Source: Chloroflexota bacterium
GTDB taxonomy: Bacteria > Chloroflexota > Anaerolineae > Caldilineales > Caldilineaceae
Direction: 5' to 3'
DNA length: 64,000 bases
NCBI GenBank assembly: GCA_018969295.1
Contig: JAGWYN010000007.1
Coordinates: forward strand, 1-64,000
This document shows positions 17,604-26,885 of the stretch, in pieces; position 1 is the first letter of the stretch; each line of letters starts with the position of its first letter. Below the pieces are notes generated by a model, which did no database searches, was not told the DNA's origin, and saw only the letters and a list, made by a program, of their open reading frames with translations. A program made the position numbers and the translations under genes.

Positions 17604-19559
17604 ATGCCCAAAGCACCTCTGCATGCCAGCCATCCACGTGCACCTCGCACCCGCCTGCTGGCAATCACCCTGCTGGCCTTTGCCCTGACGACCTTTCGCC
17701 TCGACTGGCAGAGTCTCTGGTACGATGAAGGAGTGACCGCCACCGTCACACAACAGAGCCTGCCCGATCTGACCACCTGGACTGCGGCCGATGTCCAGCC
17801 GCCGCTCTACTACTACACCGTAGCCCTCTGGGGAGGAGTGGCTGGCTGGGACGAATGGGCACTCCGTTTTCCATCCGCCTGGGCGACCGTCCTGGCTGTG
17901 CTGTTGTTTGCGACGCTGCTGGCACGGCTGACAGGGGCCAGCAGCGCCCGTCTGCCGGGCGCACTCCTGGCTGCGCTGCACCCCCTGCTTGTCTACTACG
18001 GCCAGGAGGCCCGCATGTATGCCCAGTTGACGCTGCTGGGCGTGCTGGCGGGCGGCCTGCTGATCTGGCTGGCCAACCGCCCGCGACCCTCGTGGTTCGG
18101 CTGGGCTGGGTTTGTATTGGCAACGACAGCCGCCCTTTACACCCATTATTTTGCCCTGTTCTTGTTTGGCGGGCTGGCGATCGCTTTTCTGGTCGATTCT
18201 TTTTGCTGGCGACGGTCGGTTCCCCCTGCGCGTTCCCTGTGGCCTTTCTGCGCTGCCAGTGTGGCCATTGCCCTGCTGTACCTTCCGTGGCTGGGCGCGG
18301 TGGCGCCCCAACTGAGCCAGGATCGCAGTTACTGGACAGGCACGCTGAAACTGGGTGAAGCGCTGGCCCGCATCGCGATCGCGTTCACCAGCGGCGAAAC
18401 CGTTTTGGAACAACCTGCGAGCTGGCTGCTGGTCAGCTACGGGCTGGTGACAGCCTATGCACTCTATCGCCTCTGGCGAGCCGGAAAGGCAGGACAGCGC
18501 CTGCTGCTCTATGCACTGTGCTGGCTGGGCGTGCCGGTTCTGGCGGTGCTTCTGCTGGCACTGGCCCTCCCCAAATTTAACGCCCGCTACGCCCTGACAG
18601 CACTGCCTGGCCTGCTGCTGATCTGGTCCGGCGGCTTGTCTCTGAGCACAAACCAGGGCCCCGACAGCAGCCGCACAGGGCCTCGTGCAGCGCTCCTGCT
18701 GCTGATTGCCAGCTTTTTTTTCAGCCTCAGCGGCTGGTTTTTCAACCCAATCTTCAACAAGGACCAATGGCGCCAACTGACAGAATTTCTGCGCCCACGT
18801 CTGGGCCCCGAAGAGAGGGTGGTCTTGGTCAGCGGCCATGCCTGGCCTGTCTGGCATTACTATGCCCCCGACCTGGAGCCCCTCCGCCTGCCCGATCTGG
18901 AGATCATCGATGTCGAAGCCATCCTGGATTTCGACAACACCGCGCCCATTCTCCGCCAGACCTTTGCCAACGACAGCGGGCTGCGCGGCGCCTGGCTGGT
19001 CAACTGGCAGAGCGAGGTCGTCGACCCCAACCAGATCGTGCCGATCCAGTTCGAGCTGAGCGGACGCGAAAAAGGACAAAGCGCCTCTTTCCAAGGGATC
19101 GACCTGCGCCGCTTCACAGGGTTTCGGGCCTCCCGCTTTGTCGATTCCCCCCCGCTCCAAACCACAACCCCCTTTCTTTTCGGCGGCCAGGTGGCGCTGC
19201 GCGGCTACCGCGTCCTCAGCAACGGCGACCTGCTCCTTTTCTGGGAACGCCTGTCTCCTGCCTCCTCCGATCTGCACCTGCAGCTCAGCACCGCGCGGGC
19301 AGACGGCACAGTGCTCGCCGTGATCCCAGGCCGCCGGCTGGCTGGCTATACCTATCCCTTCACACGCTGGCAGCCCGGTAAACTCGTCACCGGCCACATC
19401 CCAGCCTCCCAGTGGCTGGGCACGCCAGAGCCAGCCGCAGGACGTTACTGGTTGACAATCACTCTCTTCGACGGCGATGACCCGCAGGCAGCCCCACTGC
19501 CCACCAATACAGGCCGCCCCCTCGTCGAAATCGGCCCAGTCGAGGTAACCATTGAGTAA
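17604..19559 (+). CDS. GT39/ArnT-like membrane glycosyltransferase
   Basis: 651 residues. The N-terminal 420 residues contain about ten helices and the signature elements of the PMT/ArnT (GT-C) fold: 'WYDEGVTA' in the first extracytoplasmic loop (acidic catalytic residues), 'DVQPPLYYYTV', 'LRFPSAW' and 'GQEARMYA'. The C-terminal 220 residues form a soluble, outward-facing domain. The enzyme should transfer a sugar from a polyprenyl-phosphate donor to protein or lipid on the cell surface. It follows the flippase-like gene and overlaps or abuts the lipoprotein gene downstream. Confidence 0.9.
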   Translation: MPKAPLHASHPRAPRTRLLAITLLAFALTTFRLDWQSLWYDEGVTATVTQQSLPDLTTWTAADVQPPLYYYTVALWGGVAGWDEWALRFPSAWATVLAVLLFATLLARLTGASSARLPGALLAALHPLLVYYGQEARMYAQLTLLGVLAGGLLIWLANRPRPSWFGWAGFVLATTAALYTHYFALFLFGGLAIAFLVDSFCWRRSVPPARSLWPFCAASVAIALLYLPWLGAVAPQLSQDRSYWTGTLKLGEALARIAIAFTSGETVLEQPASWLLVSYGLVTAYALYRLWRAGKAGQRLLLYALCWLGVPVLAVLLLALALPKFNARYALTALPGLLLIWSGGLSLSTNQGPDSSRTGPRAALLLLIASFFFSLSGWFFNPIFNKDQWRQLTEFLRPRLGPEERVVLVSGHAWPVWHYYAPDLEPLRLPDLEIIDVEAILDFDNTAPILRQTFANDSGLRGAWLVNWQSEVVDPNQIVPIQFELSGREKGQSASFQGIDLRRFTGFRASRFVDSPPLQTTTPFLFGGQVALRGYRVLSNGDLLLFWERLSPASSDLHLQLSTARADGTVLAVIPGRRLAGYTYPFTRWQPGKLVTGHIPASQWLGTPEPAAGRYWLTITLFDGDDPQAAPLPTNTGRPLVEIGPVEVTIE

Positions 19560-19575
19560 ACTCAAAGAGATTGCC

Positions 19576-20904
19576 ATGCTTCGCAAAAACCACCTGCCCT
19601 CCAGAGACCTGCTGTTGGCCCTCTTTTTGGGGCTTCTCCTCGCCACACTGGCTGGCTGCGGCCAGCTCGACTTCAAGGCTGGCTCCCTCCTTGCCTCCGC
19701 TGCCTTTTCCAAAAACGAGCTCTCTCCCAACGCCGACGGAGAAGACGACGTGGCCGAAATTACCTACAGCCTGCGTCGAGCGGCCAATGTCAGCATCTAT
19801 TTCGAAAACGCTGAGGGCAAACGCTTCTATTTTCGGGAAAATCGTCGCCGCGCCCCAGGCTCCTACAGCGTGCTGTGGGGAGGGGTTGTCGACCAGACGG
19901 AAATTGTTGACTTCGGCTACGGACCTGTCGAAATCCTCAGCCGTGTCCTGCCAGACGGCACCTATCGTTGGGTGATTGAAGCTGCAGAACCACAGGGCGA
20001 AGCCGCCAGCGCCGAAGGACAGATCAGACTGACAGGCGGCGATACCCTGCTGCCCGAACTGCAAAACTTCACAGTGCTCCCCGATGTGTTTCGCCCCAAC
20101 CAGGATGGCCTGGCCGACGATCGAGTGGCCATCGGCTATTATCTGACCAAAGAAGTGGCCTCGATTGCGCTCTTCTTGCGCGACCCAGCACGCCCCGACA
20201 GCCGCTTCTTCATCGCCGAAGCCCCCGGGCTGGTCAAACCAACCGAACGCGGGTACCACAACTACAGCTACGACGGCGGCGTCGACCTCAACGCCGAACC
20301 CCCTGCCGATGGGACCTACGAATTGGTCGGCGAGGCACGCGATGCTGCCGGCAACGCAGTCCGGGTGATCCGCCCCCTCACCATCCAAGAAGGGGGCAAA
20401 CCACGCGCCGATGTGGTCGGTGGCGAAATTGACTGGAGCGGGGAAAGCGGACGCGTCGTGCTGCGGACCCTTGGCGAAACGCTCTGTTTCAAGGCCTACA
20501 TCGCCAACGAAAGCACGGTGCCAATCCGCACCAGCGGCCCCTGGCCCGGCCAGGAATACCGCTACGCCGAAAATTACAACACCTTGGCCGCCGACCAAAA
20601 AGAAGCCGCCTGGCTGCAACAGGACGGCGCCTGGCGCTTCGGCATCAATTTTGACACGACCGGTGTCGATTTCCCGTACCGCTGGGCCATCGGACGCCCG
20701 CAAGATTTGGAAAGACGGCTGATCGACGGGCGTGAGCAGTGGTACCTGCTTCCCGGCAGACGGGGGGAGGTCAGCGGCTGCATCGTCCTCGATGAAAAGC
20801 TGCCGGTCGGCACCCGCTTCTGGTGGGGCGGGCTGATCCACCAAGGGGTCTCGGTCGCCAACAACAATATCGACCGGATCACAGTAGAGCTGGGGATCCC
20901 CTGA
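19576..20904 (+). CDS. Lipoprotein with FlgD/CHU-like Ig repeats
   Basis: 442 residues from the ATG at 19576; a TTG at 19552 with GAGG upstream, overlapping the previous stop, is an equally possible start adding eight residues. Lipobox 'LAGC' with C28. Two FlgD-like Ig modules are marked by 'FSKNELSPNADGEDDVAEITY' and 'VFRPNQDGLADDRVAIGY', the asparagine/aspartate-rich turns that often bind calcium. The rest is unrecognised. Its frame sits between glycosyltransferase genes with overlapping ends (stop/start share one base with the next gene), so it probably works at the outer face with the glycan made by this locus. Confidence 0.8.
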   Translation: MLRKNHLPSRDLLLALFLGLLLATLAGCGQLDFKAGSLLASAAFSKNELSPNADGEDDVAEITYSLRRAANVSIYFENAEGKRFYFRENRRRAPGSYSVLWGGVVDQTEIVDFGYGPVEILSRVLPDGTYRWVIEAAEPQGEAASAEGQIRLTGGDTLLPELQNFTVLPDVFRPNQDGLADDRVAIGYYLTKEVASIALFLRDPARPDSRFFIAEAPGLVKPTERGYHNYSYDGGVDLNAEPPADGTYELVGEARDAAGNAVRVIRPLTIQEGGKPRADVVGGEIDWSGESGRVVLRTLGETLCFKAYIANESTVPIRTSGPWPGQEYRYAENYNTLAADQKEAAWLQQDGAWRFGINFDTTGVDFPYRWAIGRPQDLERRLIDGREQWYLLPGRRGEVSGCIVLDEKLPVGTRFWWGGLIHQGVSVANNNIDRITVELGIP

Positions 20905-21905
20905 TGCGCCGCCCGCGCCTGGCTGTTCTGGTAGTCTCTTACAACGTGCGCGAGCTGCTCCGCAACTGCCTGCGCAGCGTGGCCGCAGCCGCCGTGCGCT
21001 CTGCCCACCACCTGGAGGTTGTGACGATCGTGGTCGACAACGCCAGCAAAGACGGCAGCGCCGCCATGGTCGCCCACGAATTTCCCGATGTGCGGCTCCA
21101 TGCCAGCAGAGAAAACTTGGGGTTCACCGGCGGCAACAACCTGGCCCTCCGTCTGCTCGGCCTGGCTGGCCCTGCACAGCCAGGCCGCACCGACAGTGCA
21201 GAGGCAGAATATGTGCTGCTGTTGAACCCCGACACCGAAGTGCTCGACGATGCCTTGGGGCAGATGGTCACTTTTTTAGAGAGCCACCCAGAGGCCGCAG
21301 CCTGTGGCCCCAGCCTCCGCTACGCCGACGGCTCCTTCCAACACAGCGCCTTTCACTTTCCTGGCCTCCTCCAAGTCCTGTTCGACCTGTTTCCACCTGC
21401 TGCACTGCCCGGCGCATCCCGCCTGCTCAACAGCCGTCTCAACGGCCGTTATCCAGCCAGATGCTGGCAAAACAACCGCCCCTTTGCTGTAGACTTCGTG
21501 CTCGGCGCTGCGCTCCTCGTGCGCAGCAGAGCCATCCTCGCAGTCGGCCCCCTCGACGAGGGGTACTGGATGTACTGCGAAGAGATGGAGTGGTGCCGTC
21601 GCTTGCGCGCAGCCCGCTGGAGCGTCTACATCCTCCCCACAGCTCAGATCGTCCACCACGAAGCCCAAAGCAGCCGCCAGCGGCGCTGGCGCTCGTTTGA
21701 ACAGCTCTGGCGCAGCCGCCTGCGCTACTTTCACCAGTATGCCAGCGACTACCCCCCGCCCGTTCTCTGGCTGATCCGCATCCTGGTGCACTTTTACGCT
21801 CGGCAGCAGCTGGGCCAGCTTGGACGGCGCTTTGCACAAGGCAAGCTGGATGGCGTAGAATGGGAAGAGGCTTCTGCGGCGCTCTCTGCGTTGACCCAGC
21901 TGTAA
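20904..21905 (+). CDS. GT2 glycosyltransferase, rhamnosyltransferase-like
   Basis: 333 residues. GT-A fold of family 2: 'AVLVVSYNVRELLRNCLRSV' at the start, 'VVDNASKDGS' (nucleotide-binding DNAS), 'LLLNPDTEV' (DxD equivalent) and 'GPLDEGYWMYCEEMEWCRRLR' (acceptor-side ED motif). Close in type to WbbL-like dTDP-rhamnosyltransferases. The ATG overlaps the TGA of the lipoprotein gene by one base. Adds a sugar to a lipid-linked glycan on the cytoplasmic side. Confidence 0.9.
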   Translation: MRRPRLAVLVVSYNVRELLRNCLRSVAAAAVRSAHHLEVVTIVVDNASKDGSAAMVAHEFPDVRLHASRENLGFTGGNNLALRLLGLAGPAQPGRTDSAEAEYVLLLNPDTEVLDDALGQMVTFLESHPEAAACGPSLRYADGSFQHSAFHFPGLLQVLFDLFPPAALPGASRLLNSRLNGRYPARCWQNNRPFAVDFVLGAALLVRSRAILAVGPLDEGYWMYCEEMEWCRRLRAARWSVYILPTAQIVHHEAQSSRQRRWRSFEQLWRSRLRYFHQYASDYPPPVLWLIRILVHFYARQQLGQLGRRFAQGKLDGVEWEEASAALSALTQL

Positions 21906-21962
21906 ATCCCAACAGGGAGCCGCTCCCCAAACTTGACCCGCGATCTCCAGGAGAGCCTTCGC

Positions 21963-22739
21963 ATGCAACATCTGGTCGCAGTCATTCTCACCTACAACGA
22001 AGCGCACAATCTCCGCGCCTGCATCGATTCGCTGCGCGGCTGGGTCGACAGGGTGGTCGTCTGGGATTCAGGCAGCACCGACGCCACCCAGCAGATCGCC
22101 CGCCAGGCTGGCGCGACGGTCGTCGAGCGCGCCTTCGACAACTACTCGGCACAACGCCAGGCAGCTCTCGACGCCACAGAGGCAGAATGGATTTTTTTTG
22201 TGGATGCCGACGAACGGGCGACGCCAGAGCTGGCAAGTGAAATCCACCAGACCCTCTCCACCTCCACGAGCTCCCTGGCAGGTGGCTGGGTGCCACGCCG
22301 TAATTTTATTGTCGGCCACGAAATGTGCGCTGGGGGCTTTTCACCCGACTACCAACTTCGCCTGCTGCGCCGCAACGCAGCCCACTACATGCAGGACCGT
22401 CCTGTCCATGAGATCGTCGCTTTGAAGGGGTCCGCAGTCTATCTGCAAACTCCCTTGATCCACTTCAACTATCTCTCGTGGCCACAGTTCCACCACAAAC
22501 AGCGTCTCTATGCCGGCTACGAGGCCCGCATTCTGGCCCAACGGGGCGTCAGGCCGCAGCCCCACAATTTTGTGCTGCAGCCGCTGCGCGAATTCTGGCG
22601 CCGCTTTGTCACGCTGCAAGGCTGGCGAGATGGTGTGCAGGGCCTCTGGCTGGCTGCTCTGCTCGCCTGGTATTATGGGTTCGTCCCCTATCTGCTCCTG
22701 CTCCGTCAGGGGTCCACGACCAGCGTTCGATTGCCCTGA
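21963..22739 (+). CDS. GT2 glycosyltransferase, WaaE/KdtX-like
   Basis: 258 residues from the ATG at 21963 (AGGAGA eight bases upstream; an upstream TTG is less likely). GT2 motifs: 'VAVILTYNEAHNLRACIDSL', 'VVWDSGSTDAT', and 'WIFFVDADERATPEL' with the metal-binding DAD. The C-terminal 'DRPVHEIV' and a hydrophobic end are typical of WaaE/KdtX-like transferases. Last gene of the surface-glycan run; its 3' end overlaps the convergent sbcC by 34 bp. Confidence 0.9.
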   Translation: MQHLVAVILTYNEAHNLRACIDSLRGWVDRVVVWDSGSTDATQQIARQAGATVVERAFDNYSAQRQAALDATEAEWIFFVDADERATPELASEIHQTLSTSTSSLAGGWVPRRNFIVGHEMCAGGFSPDYQLRLLRRNAAHYMQDRPVHEIVALKGSAVYLQTPLIHFNYLSWPQFHHKQRLYAGYEARILAQRGVRPQPHNFVLQPLREFWRRFVTLQGWRDGVQGLWLAALLAWYYGFVPYLLLLRQGSTTSVRLP

Positions 22740-25414
22740 CGCACCAGCCTGACCAGGTTCTGGGTCGCCTCTTCAAATGTATCGTCGTGGCTGATCACAA
22801 AAAGCTGTGTAAACCCGCGCACAGACAGGATCTGTTGCGCCAGAGCTTCTCGGCGGACGCTGTCCAGATTGGCCGTCGGTTCGTCAAAAAAAGCAATGGT
22901 CAAAGTGCTCATCTCCCGCACCAGAGCAAGCCTCACTGCCAGCGCAGCACTCATCTGCTCCCCGCCAGAGAGCTGGCGGAAGCTTCGCTCCACCCCGTCT
23001 GTGGTCAGCGTGATGCCATAGTCTGTGCCCCAGCCCAAGATACGTCGGTGATCGCCCATCAGCTCGCCAAAGATGACCGCCGCCCCTTCACTGACCCGCT
23101 GAACCAACGCTCGGGTCACATGGGGCCCTGCCTGCTTGATGGTGGTCCGGACAGCCTCCAGGGCCTCTTTTTGGCGGGTCAGCCGGCTCCGCTCGCTCAC
23201 CAGCTCCCCCCGCCTGACCTGCTCTGCACGCAAGCTGTTGACCCGCGCCTCCTCTTCGGCCTGGGCGCGGGTCAACAGGCTCAGGCTTGCCGAGAGGCTA
23301 CCCAGCTGCTGGCGCAGCGCTCGTTCTTCTGTCTGCACCTGCTGGTAGCTGCTCTGGTCAAAGAGCGCCAGCGCCTCGTCGAACGAAAGCCTGCTGGCAG
23401 CCAGGTCACGCTCGGCCTGGCGCAACATTTCGAGACTCTGCTCTGCAATTTTACACCGCTCTCCCCGTCTCTCCGCCAGCTGGTAGTAGGAAAGCACTGC
23501 CTGGTAGGCAGCTGCGTGCTGGCGCAGCGCAAGAGCATTCTGCTGCTGTGCCAGGTCCAGATCTCCAGCTGCTTCCAGTTCGATGCCCAGCACCTGCAGC
23601 TGGGCACGCACGGTGCCCAGACGATCCACCGCTGCGAAGAGCTCCTGATCCAGAGCAGCCCGCCGCGCCGCTTTTTGTGCGGCCAGCATCCTGCGGGTCC
23701 GCGGGTCATCGAGCGCAGCGAGCGCTGCGCGCACCTCGGCCAGACCGGCGACCTCCCCAGCCAGTTGCTGACGCTCGGCTGCCAGCTCGGCCACTTCCCG
23801 GCTGCACTCGGCCACTGCCTGTTCGGCAGCGACGACTTCGGCCAGACGGGGCAGCCTACGCCACACGGCTTCCAGCCGCTGGCGTTCTTGGCCCGCCGCC
23901 ACTAACAGCTGCTCCTGCTCCGCCAGCGCGACACGATCTTGCTCGGCAGCCAGGGACAGCGCGCTTTGGCGCTCCAGACTCCGAGCGCGCACATCGCTGC
24001 GATGCGCTGTGCTCAACGGCTGTTCGCACAGGGGACAGAGCGGAGCCTCGATCCCGGCCAGCGCCACAAGCTGACGCTCCACCTCAGCAAGCACAGTCTG
24101 CTGTCGCACAACCCGCTCACGCAGCTGTTCTTGGCTCCCCCGCAGCACACGCTCCCGCTCCGCCACTGCTGCCATCTGCGCTTCCACGGCCAGCGCCTCC
24201 TGATAACGCTGCGCCACAGCCCCATGCCTGATACCTTGTTGCCGCTGGCTGTCAGCCAGCAGACCCTGCCGCCGTTCCAATTCGGTCAGACGGTTCTCAG
24301 TACGTTCCAACAGAGCCGCCGTACGTTCCAGCGACTCCTGCCTCTGCACCGCACTGGCCAGTTCACCCACCACAGCCTCCGCAGCCAACGCATCCGCTCG
24401 TTCTTGTTCGAGCTGCTGGCAGCGCGCTGCCGCCAGCGCGATCTCCTTTTCAAGGCTGGCCTGCCTCTTCACCAACATATTGCGGGCCTGTTGACGGGCT
24501 TGCAGCTCCTCCTGGGCGGCTTGGGCCGCCACATAGGCATCGTGCCCGGTCCGGTTGGCAGCAACCATCGCCACCGCAGCCTCTGCTTCGACACAAGCCT
24601 GGCGATCCCGCTCGCTCTGCACAGACAGCCCACGGACCATCTCTTCCTGACGTCCTGCCTGCGCTCGCCACCCGTCGACCGCCCGCTTGTGCAGCTCCAG
24701 CTGCTGCAGCCGCACCTGGTTGGCCTGCAGCGCACGCTCCTGAGTGGACTGCAGCTGGTGCAGCTGGGCCAGCTCGAGCGAACGGCGGGCCAACGACTGC
24801 TCCAGCTCCGACAATTTTTCCAGACGAGTCTCCAGCACCGCCAAATCGAGCGCCAGCTCCTTGAGCTGCTCCTCCACTCTCCGCCATGGTTCACGCAGCC
24901 GCTCCGCTGCCAGGTTGTAGTCGTCTACCTGCAGCAAGGCATCAAAAATTCCCTTGCGGTTGCTTGGGGTTTCTGCAAAGGCTGTGGTCAACGTACCTTG
25001 CGCAACACCCAGCGCATTGGTAAAAAGGCGCGCCAGATCGACAGAAAGGTCTACCCGCAGATGACGCCGCACAAAGGCCAGCACATCGGCCTTCCCTTCA
25101 CAAAGTTTTTGCCCGAGCTCGACGTCGTGCACACCGTAGAGCGTGCTGCCCCCAAAACGACGTTCTACCCGGTACGGGCGTTCGTCCAGGCGGCTGAGAA
25201 GGGTCACGGCTACCGAACCGCTGCGCGCCCCTTCACGCACAAATTCCAGCGCTGTGTACGGCAGCGCATCGAACAAGGCGTAGCCGACCGCCTCGATCAG
25301 TGTACTTTTGCCAGCACCGTTTTGCCCGACGATCGCGTTGACCCCTTCGGTAAAGGAGATTCGGGCATGTTCGTAGCTTTTGACGTTGTTCAATTCCAGT
25401 TCGAGAATACGCAC
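22706..25414 (-). CDS. sbcC: SbcC/Rad50-like DNA repair ATPase
   Basis: 902 residues from the GTG at 25414, chosen because AGGAG precedes it and it lies 11 bp after the sbcD stop; no ATG fits. Walker A G30-QNGAGKST-38, long coiled coils on both sides of a zinc hook C460-P-L-C463, then ABC signature 'LSGGEQMSAALAVRLAL' and Walker B 'LTIAFFDEPTANLD'. With SbcD it forms the Mre11-Rad50-type nuclease that processes hairpins and blocked double-strand ends. Convergent overlap of 34 bp with the GT2 gene. Confidence 0.94.
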   Translation of the reverse strand: MRILELELNNVKSYEHARISFTEGVNAIVGQNGAGKSTLIEAVGYALFDALPYTALEFVREGARSGSVAVTLLSRLDERPYRVERRFGGSTLYGVHDVELGQKLCEGKADVLAFVRRHLRVDLSVDLARLFTNALGVAQGTLTTAFAETPSNRKGIFDALLQVDDYNLAAERLREPWRRVEEQLKELALDLAVLETRLEKLSELEQSLARRSLELAQLHQLQSTQERALQANQVRLQQLELHKRAVDGWRAQAGRQEEMVRGLSVQSERDRQACVEAEAAVAMVAANRTGHDAYVAAQAAQEELQARQQARNMLVKRQASLEKEIALAAARCQQLEQERADALAAEAVVGELASAVQRQESLERTAALLERTENRLTELERRQGLLADSQRQQGIRHGAVAQRYQEALAVEAQMAAVAERERVLRGSQEQLRERVVRQQTVLAEVERQLVALAGIEAPLCPLCEQPLSTAHRSDVRARSLERQSALSLAAEQDRVALAEQEQLLVAAGQERQRLEAVWRRLPRLAEVVAAEQAVAECSREVAELAAERQQLAGEVAGLAEVRAALAALDDPRTRRMLAAQKAARRAALDQELFAAVDRLGTVRAQLQVLGIELEAAGDLDLAQQQNALALRQHAAAYQAVLSYYQLAERRGERCKIAEQSLEMLRQAERDLAASRLSFDEALALFDQSSYQQVQTEERALRQQLGSLSASLSLLTRAQAEEEARVNSLRAEQVRRGELVSERSRLTRQKEALEAVRTTIKQAGPHVTRALVQRVSEGAAVIFGELMGDHRRILGWGTDYGITLTTDGVERSFRQLSGGEQMSAALAVRLALVREMSTLTIAFFDEPTANLDSVRREALAQQILSVRGFTQLFVISHDDTFEEATQNLVRLVRQGNRTLVVDP

Positions 25415-25425
25415 AAGAAGAGCTC

Positions 25426-26796
25426 CTACATCTGTTCTCCGGAGCCAGCTGACAGGTCGTCCAGCAGACGAAGCTGGCCAGCCAGTTCTTCCAGCAACAT
25501 TTCGGTCGAGGCACCGCTCAACGCCAACCGCTTGAGCGCCAGCGCAGCTGCCGTCCATTGGGCCGATGTCTCGGCAAAGCGCAGATCTCGGCCAAACAGC
25601 GAAGAAAGTACCGAGCGCTCCAGTTCGCTCCGGGTCATCGTTTCGTCAGCCACAACCGCATCCTCGACGCTTTGCAGCAAGCTCTTGACCTGGACAACCA
25701 ACGGCTGGAAGATGGTGTGAACCAGATTTTCGATCGCAGCAAAATCCAAGGCACGGCGGTCAAAGGGCAAAACACCGGTCAGAGAGAGTTCCACCACAGC
25801 TGGCAGGATCTCCAGCTGGCTGGCCGCCACTTCGACCGCCAAATCCCGGGCCTTGCGCCGCAAAAATTCTTCGAGCTGCTGCAACAGTGCTTCCGGCGAC
25901 CGGGCATGGTCGGTTTTGTAGCGATACTGGCGGAAGGTACGGCGGGGAAGGTTTCCCCGCCAGAGCTGCTGCCCCCCCTGCGGGCTCTCTGTATCGACGT
26001 TCACGACCAGATAGCCGCGCGGCGTCCAGAGCGACTCGGCCATCGAACAAGCCTCTGGACTGCCTGGGTTGTGGATCCAATGCTCCAAAACAAAGGGCTT
26101 GTGGAAATGGCCCAGCGCCACGTAGTCGATCTGCTGGCGCAGCCCCCCCCACTGGCGGAACGCGACACCGCCAGCCTTCTCCTCCATCTCCCCTTCAACC
26201 CCCGCATGGGTGACAAAAATGCTGTATTCGACGCCTTCTTTCGGCAGAACAGCCAACGCAGCCGCATACGATTCCAGTGCGGTCCCTGTACTGGCGCCGT
26301 AGTAACGCATCCCATAGACCCGTATGCCGGGCTTTGGCTCGCAATAGGCGCCTTGACGGCGCTGGGGATCCCAGGGAGTCAGCGCCAGACGCCCTTCACT
26401 GTTTTCAGCGTCGAGCAGAATCAGCAGCCCCTGCAACGCCAGGAACTTCATCCAACCGATCGTCTCCGCGTAGTAGGCTCGTTCGTGGTTGCCTTCTACG
26501 GCAATGCAAGGGATTCCAGCCTCCCGCAACCGGCTGAGCCCGCGGATGGCCTGGTTGAGCGTGAGCGCGTCCAACGAACGCTTGTGAAAGAGGTCACCAG
26601 CCAGCACGACAAAGTCGACCGGGCCAGCCACCTCTTCGTCAAAACGAACAATCTGACCACGGCGCGGCTGATAAACCCCCGTCGCTTTGTCGATCACGGC
26701 CTGAAAAGCCGCTGCAAAGTCGTTGAAACGCTCCTTGTGCCCATACTGCAAGTACCCAAGATGGATGTCTGCGCAGTGCAAAAATCGTATCTTCAT
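25426..26796 (-). CDS. sbcD: SbcD/Mre11-like exonuclease
   Basis: 456 residues from the ATG at 26796 (purine-rich AGAGGCGA upstream). All Mre11 phosphoesterase motifs are present: 'CADIHLGY' (D10, H12), 'LAGDLFHKRS', 'EGNHERAYY', 'THAGVEGE' and 'GHFHKP'. The C-terminal part is a capping and SbcC-binding region. It is translated just before sbcC in the same transcript. A three-copy 13-bp repeat lies 30 bp upstream of the start. Confidence 0.94.
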   Translation of the reverse strand: MKIRFLHCADIHLGYLQYGHKERFNDFAAAFQAVIDKATGVYQPRRGQIVRFDEEVAGPVDFVVLAGDLFHKRSLDALTLNQAIRGLSRLREAGIPCIAVEGNHERAYYAETIGWMKFLALQGLLILLDAENSEGRLALTPWDPQRRQGAYCEPKPGIRVYGMRYYGASTGTALESYAAALAVLPKEGVEYSIFVTHAGVEGEMEEKAGGVAFRQWGGLRQQIDYVALGHFHKPFVLEHWIHNPGSPEACSMAESLWTPRGYLVVNVDTESPQGGQQLWRGNLPRRTFRQYRYKTDHARSPEALLQQLEEFLRRKARDLAVEVAASQLEILPAVVELSLTGVLPFDRRALDFAAIENLVHTIFQPLVVQVKSLLQSVEDAVVADETMTRSELERSVLSSLFGRDLRFAETSAQWTAAALALKRLALSGASTEMLLEELAGQLRLLDDLSAGSGEQM

Positions 26797-26825
26797 GTTC
26801 TTTGTCGCCTCTTTTGGGAGGGAGA

Positions 26826-26864
26826 TCTGCCCAAAGACTCTGCCCAAAGACTCTGCCCAAAGAC
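26826..26864. repeat. 13-bp tandem repeat, three copies, upstream of sbcD
   Basis: TCTGCCCAAAGAC occurs three times head to tail in the 89-bp spacer between the GNAT gene and sbcD, followed by two imperfect AAGACAGAGA copies. It is non-coding and sits in the sbcD leader. Confidence 0.9.
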
Positions 26865-26885
26865 AGAGAAAAAGACAGAGAAATG

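Noticed and set aside
16716..19730. 1004-codon open frame on the minus strand
   Set aside because: It lies antisense to the flippase-like and GT39-like genes, which have clear families; the antisense product is glutamine/glycine-rich with no known domain. GC-rich codon bias produces such shadows.
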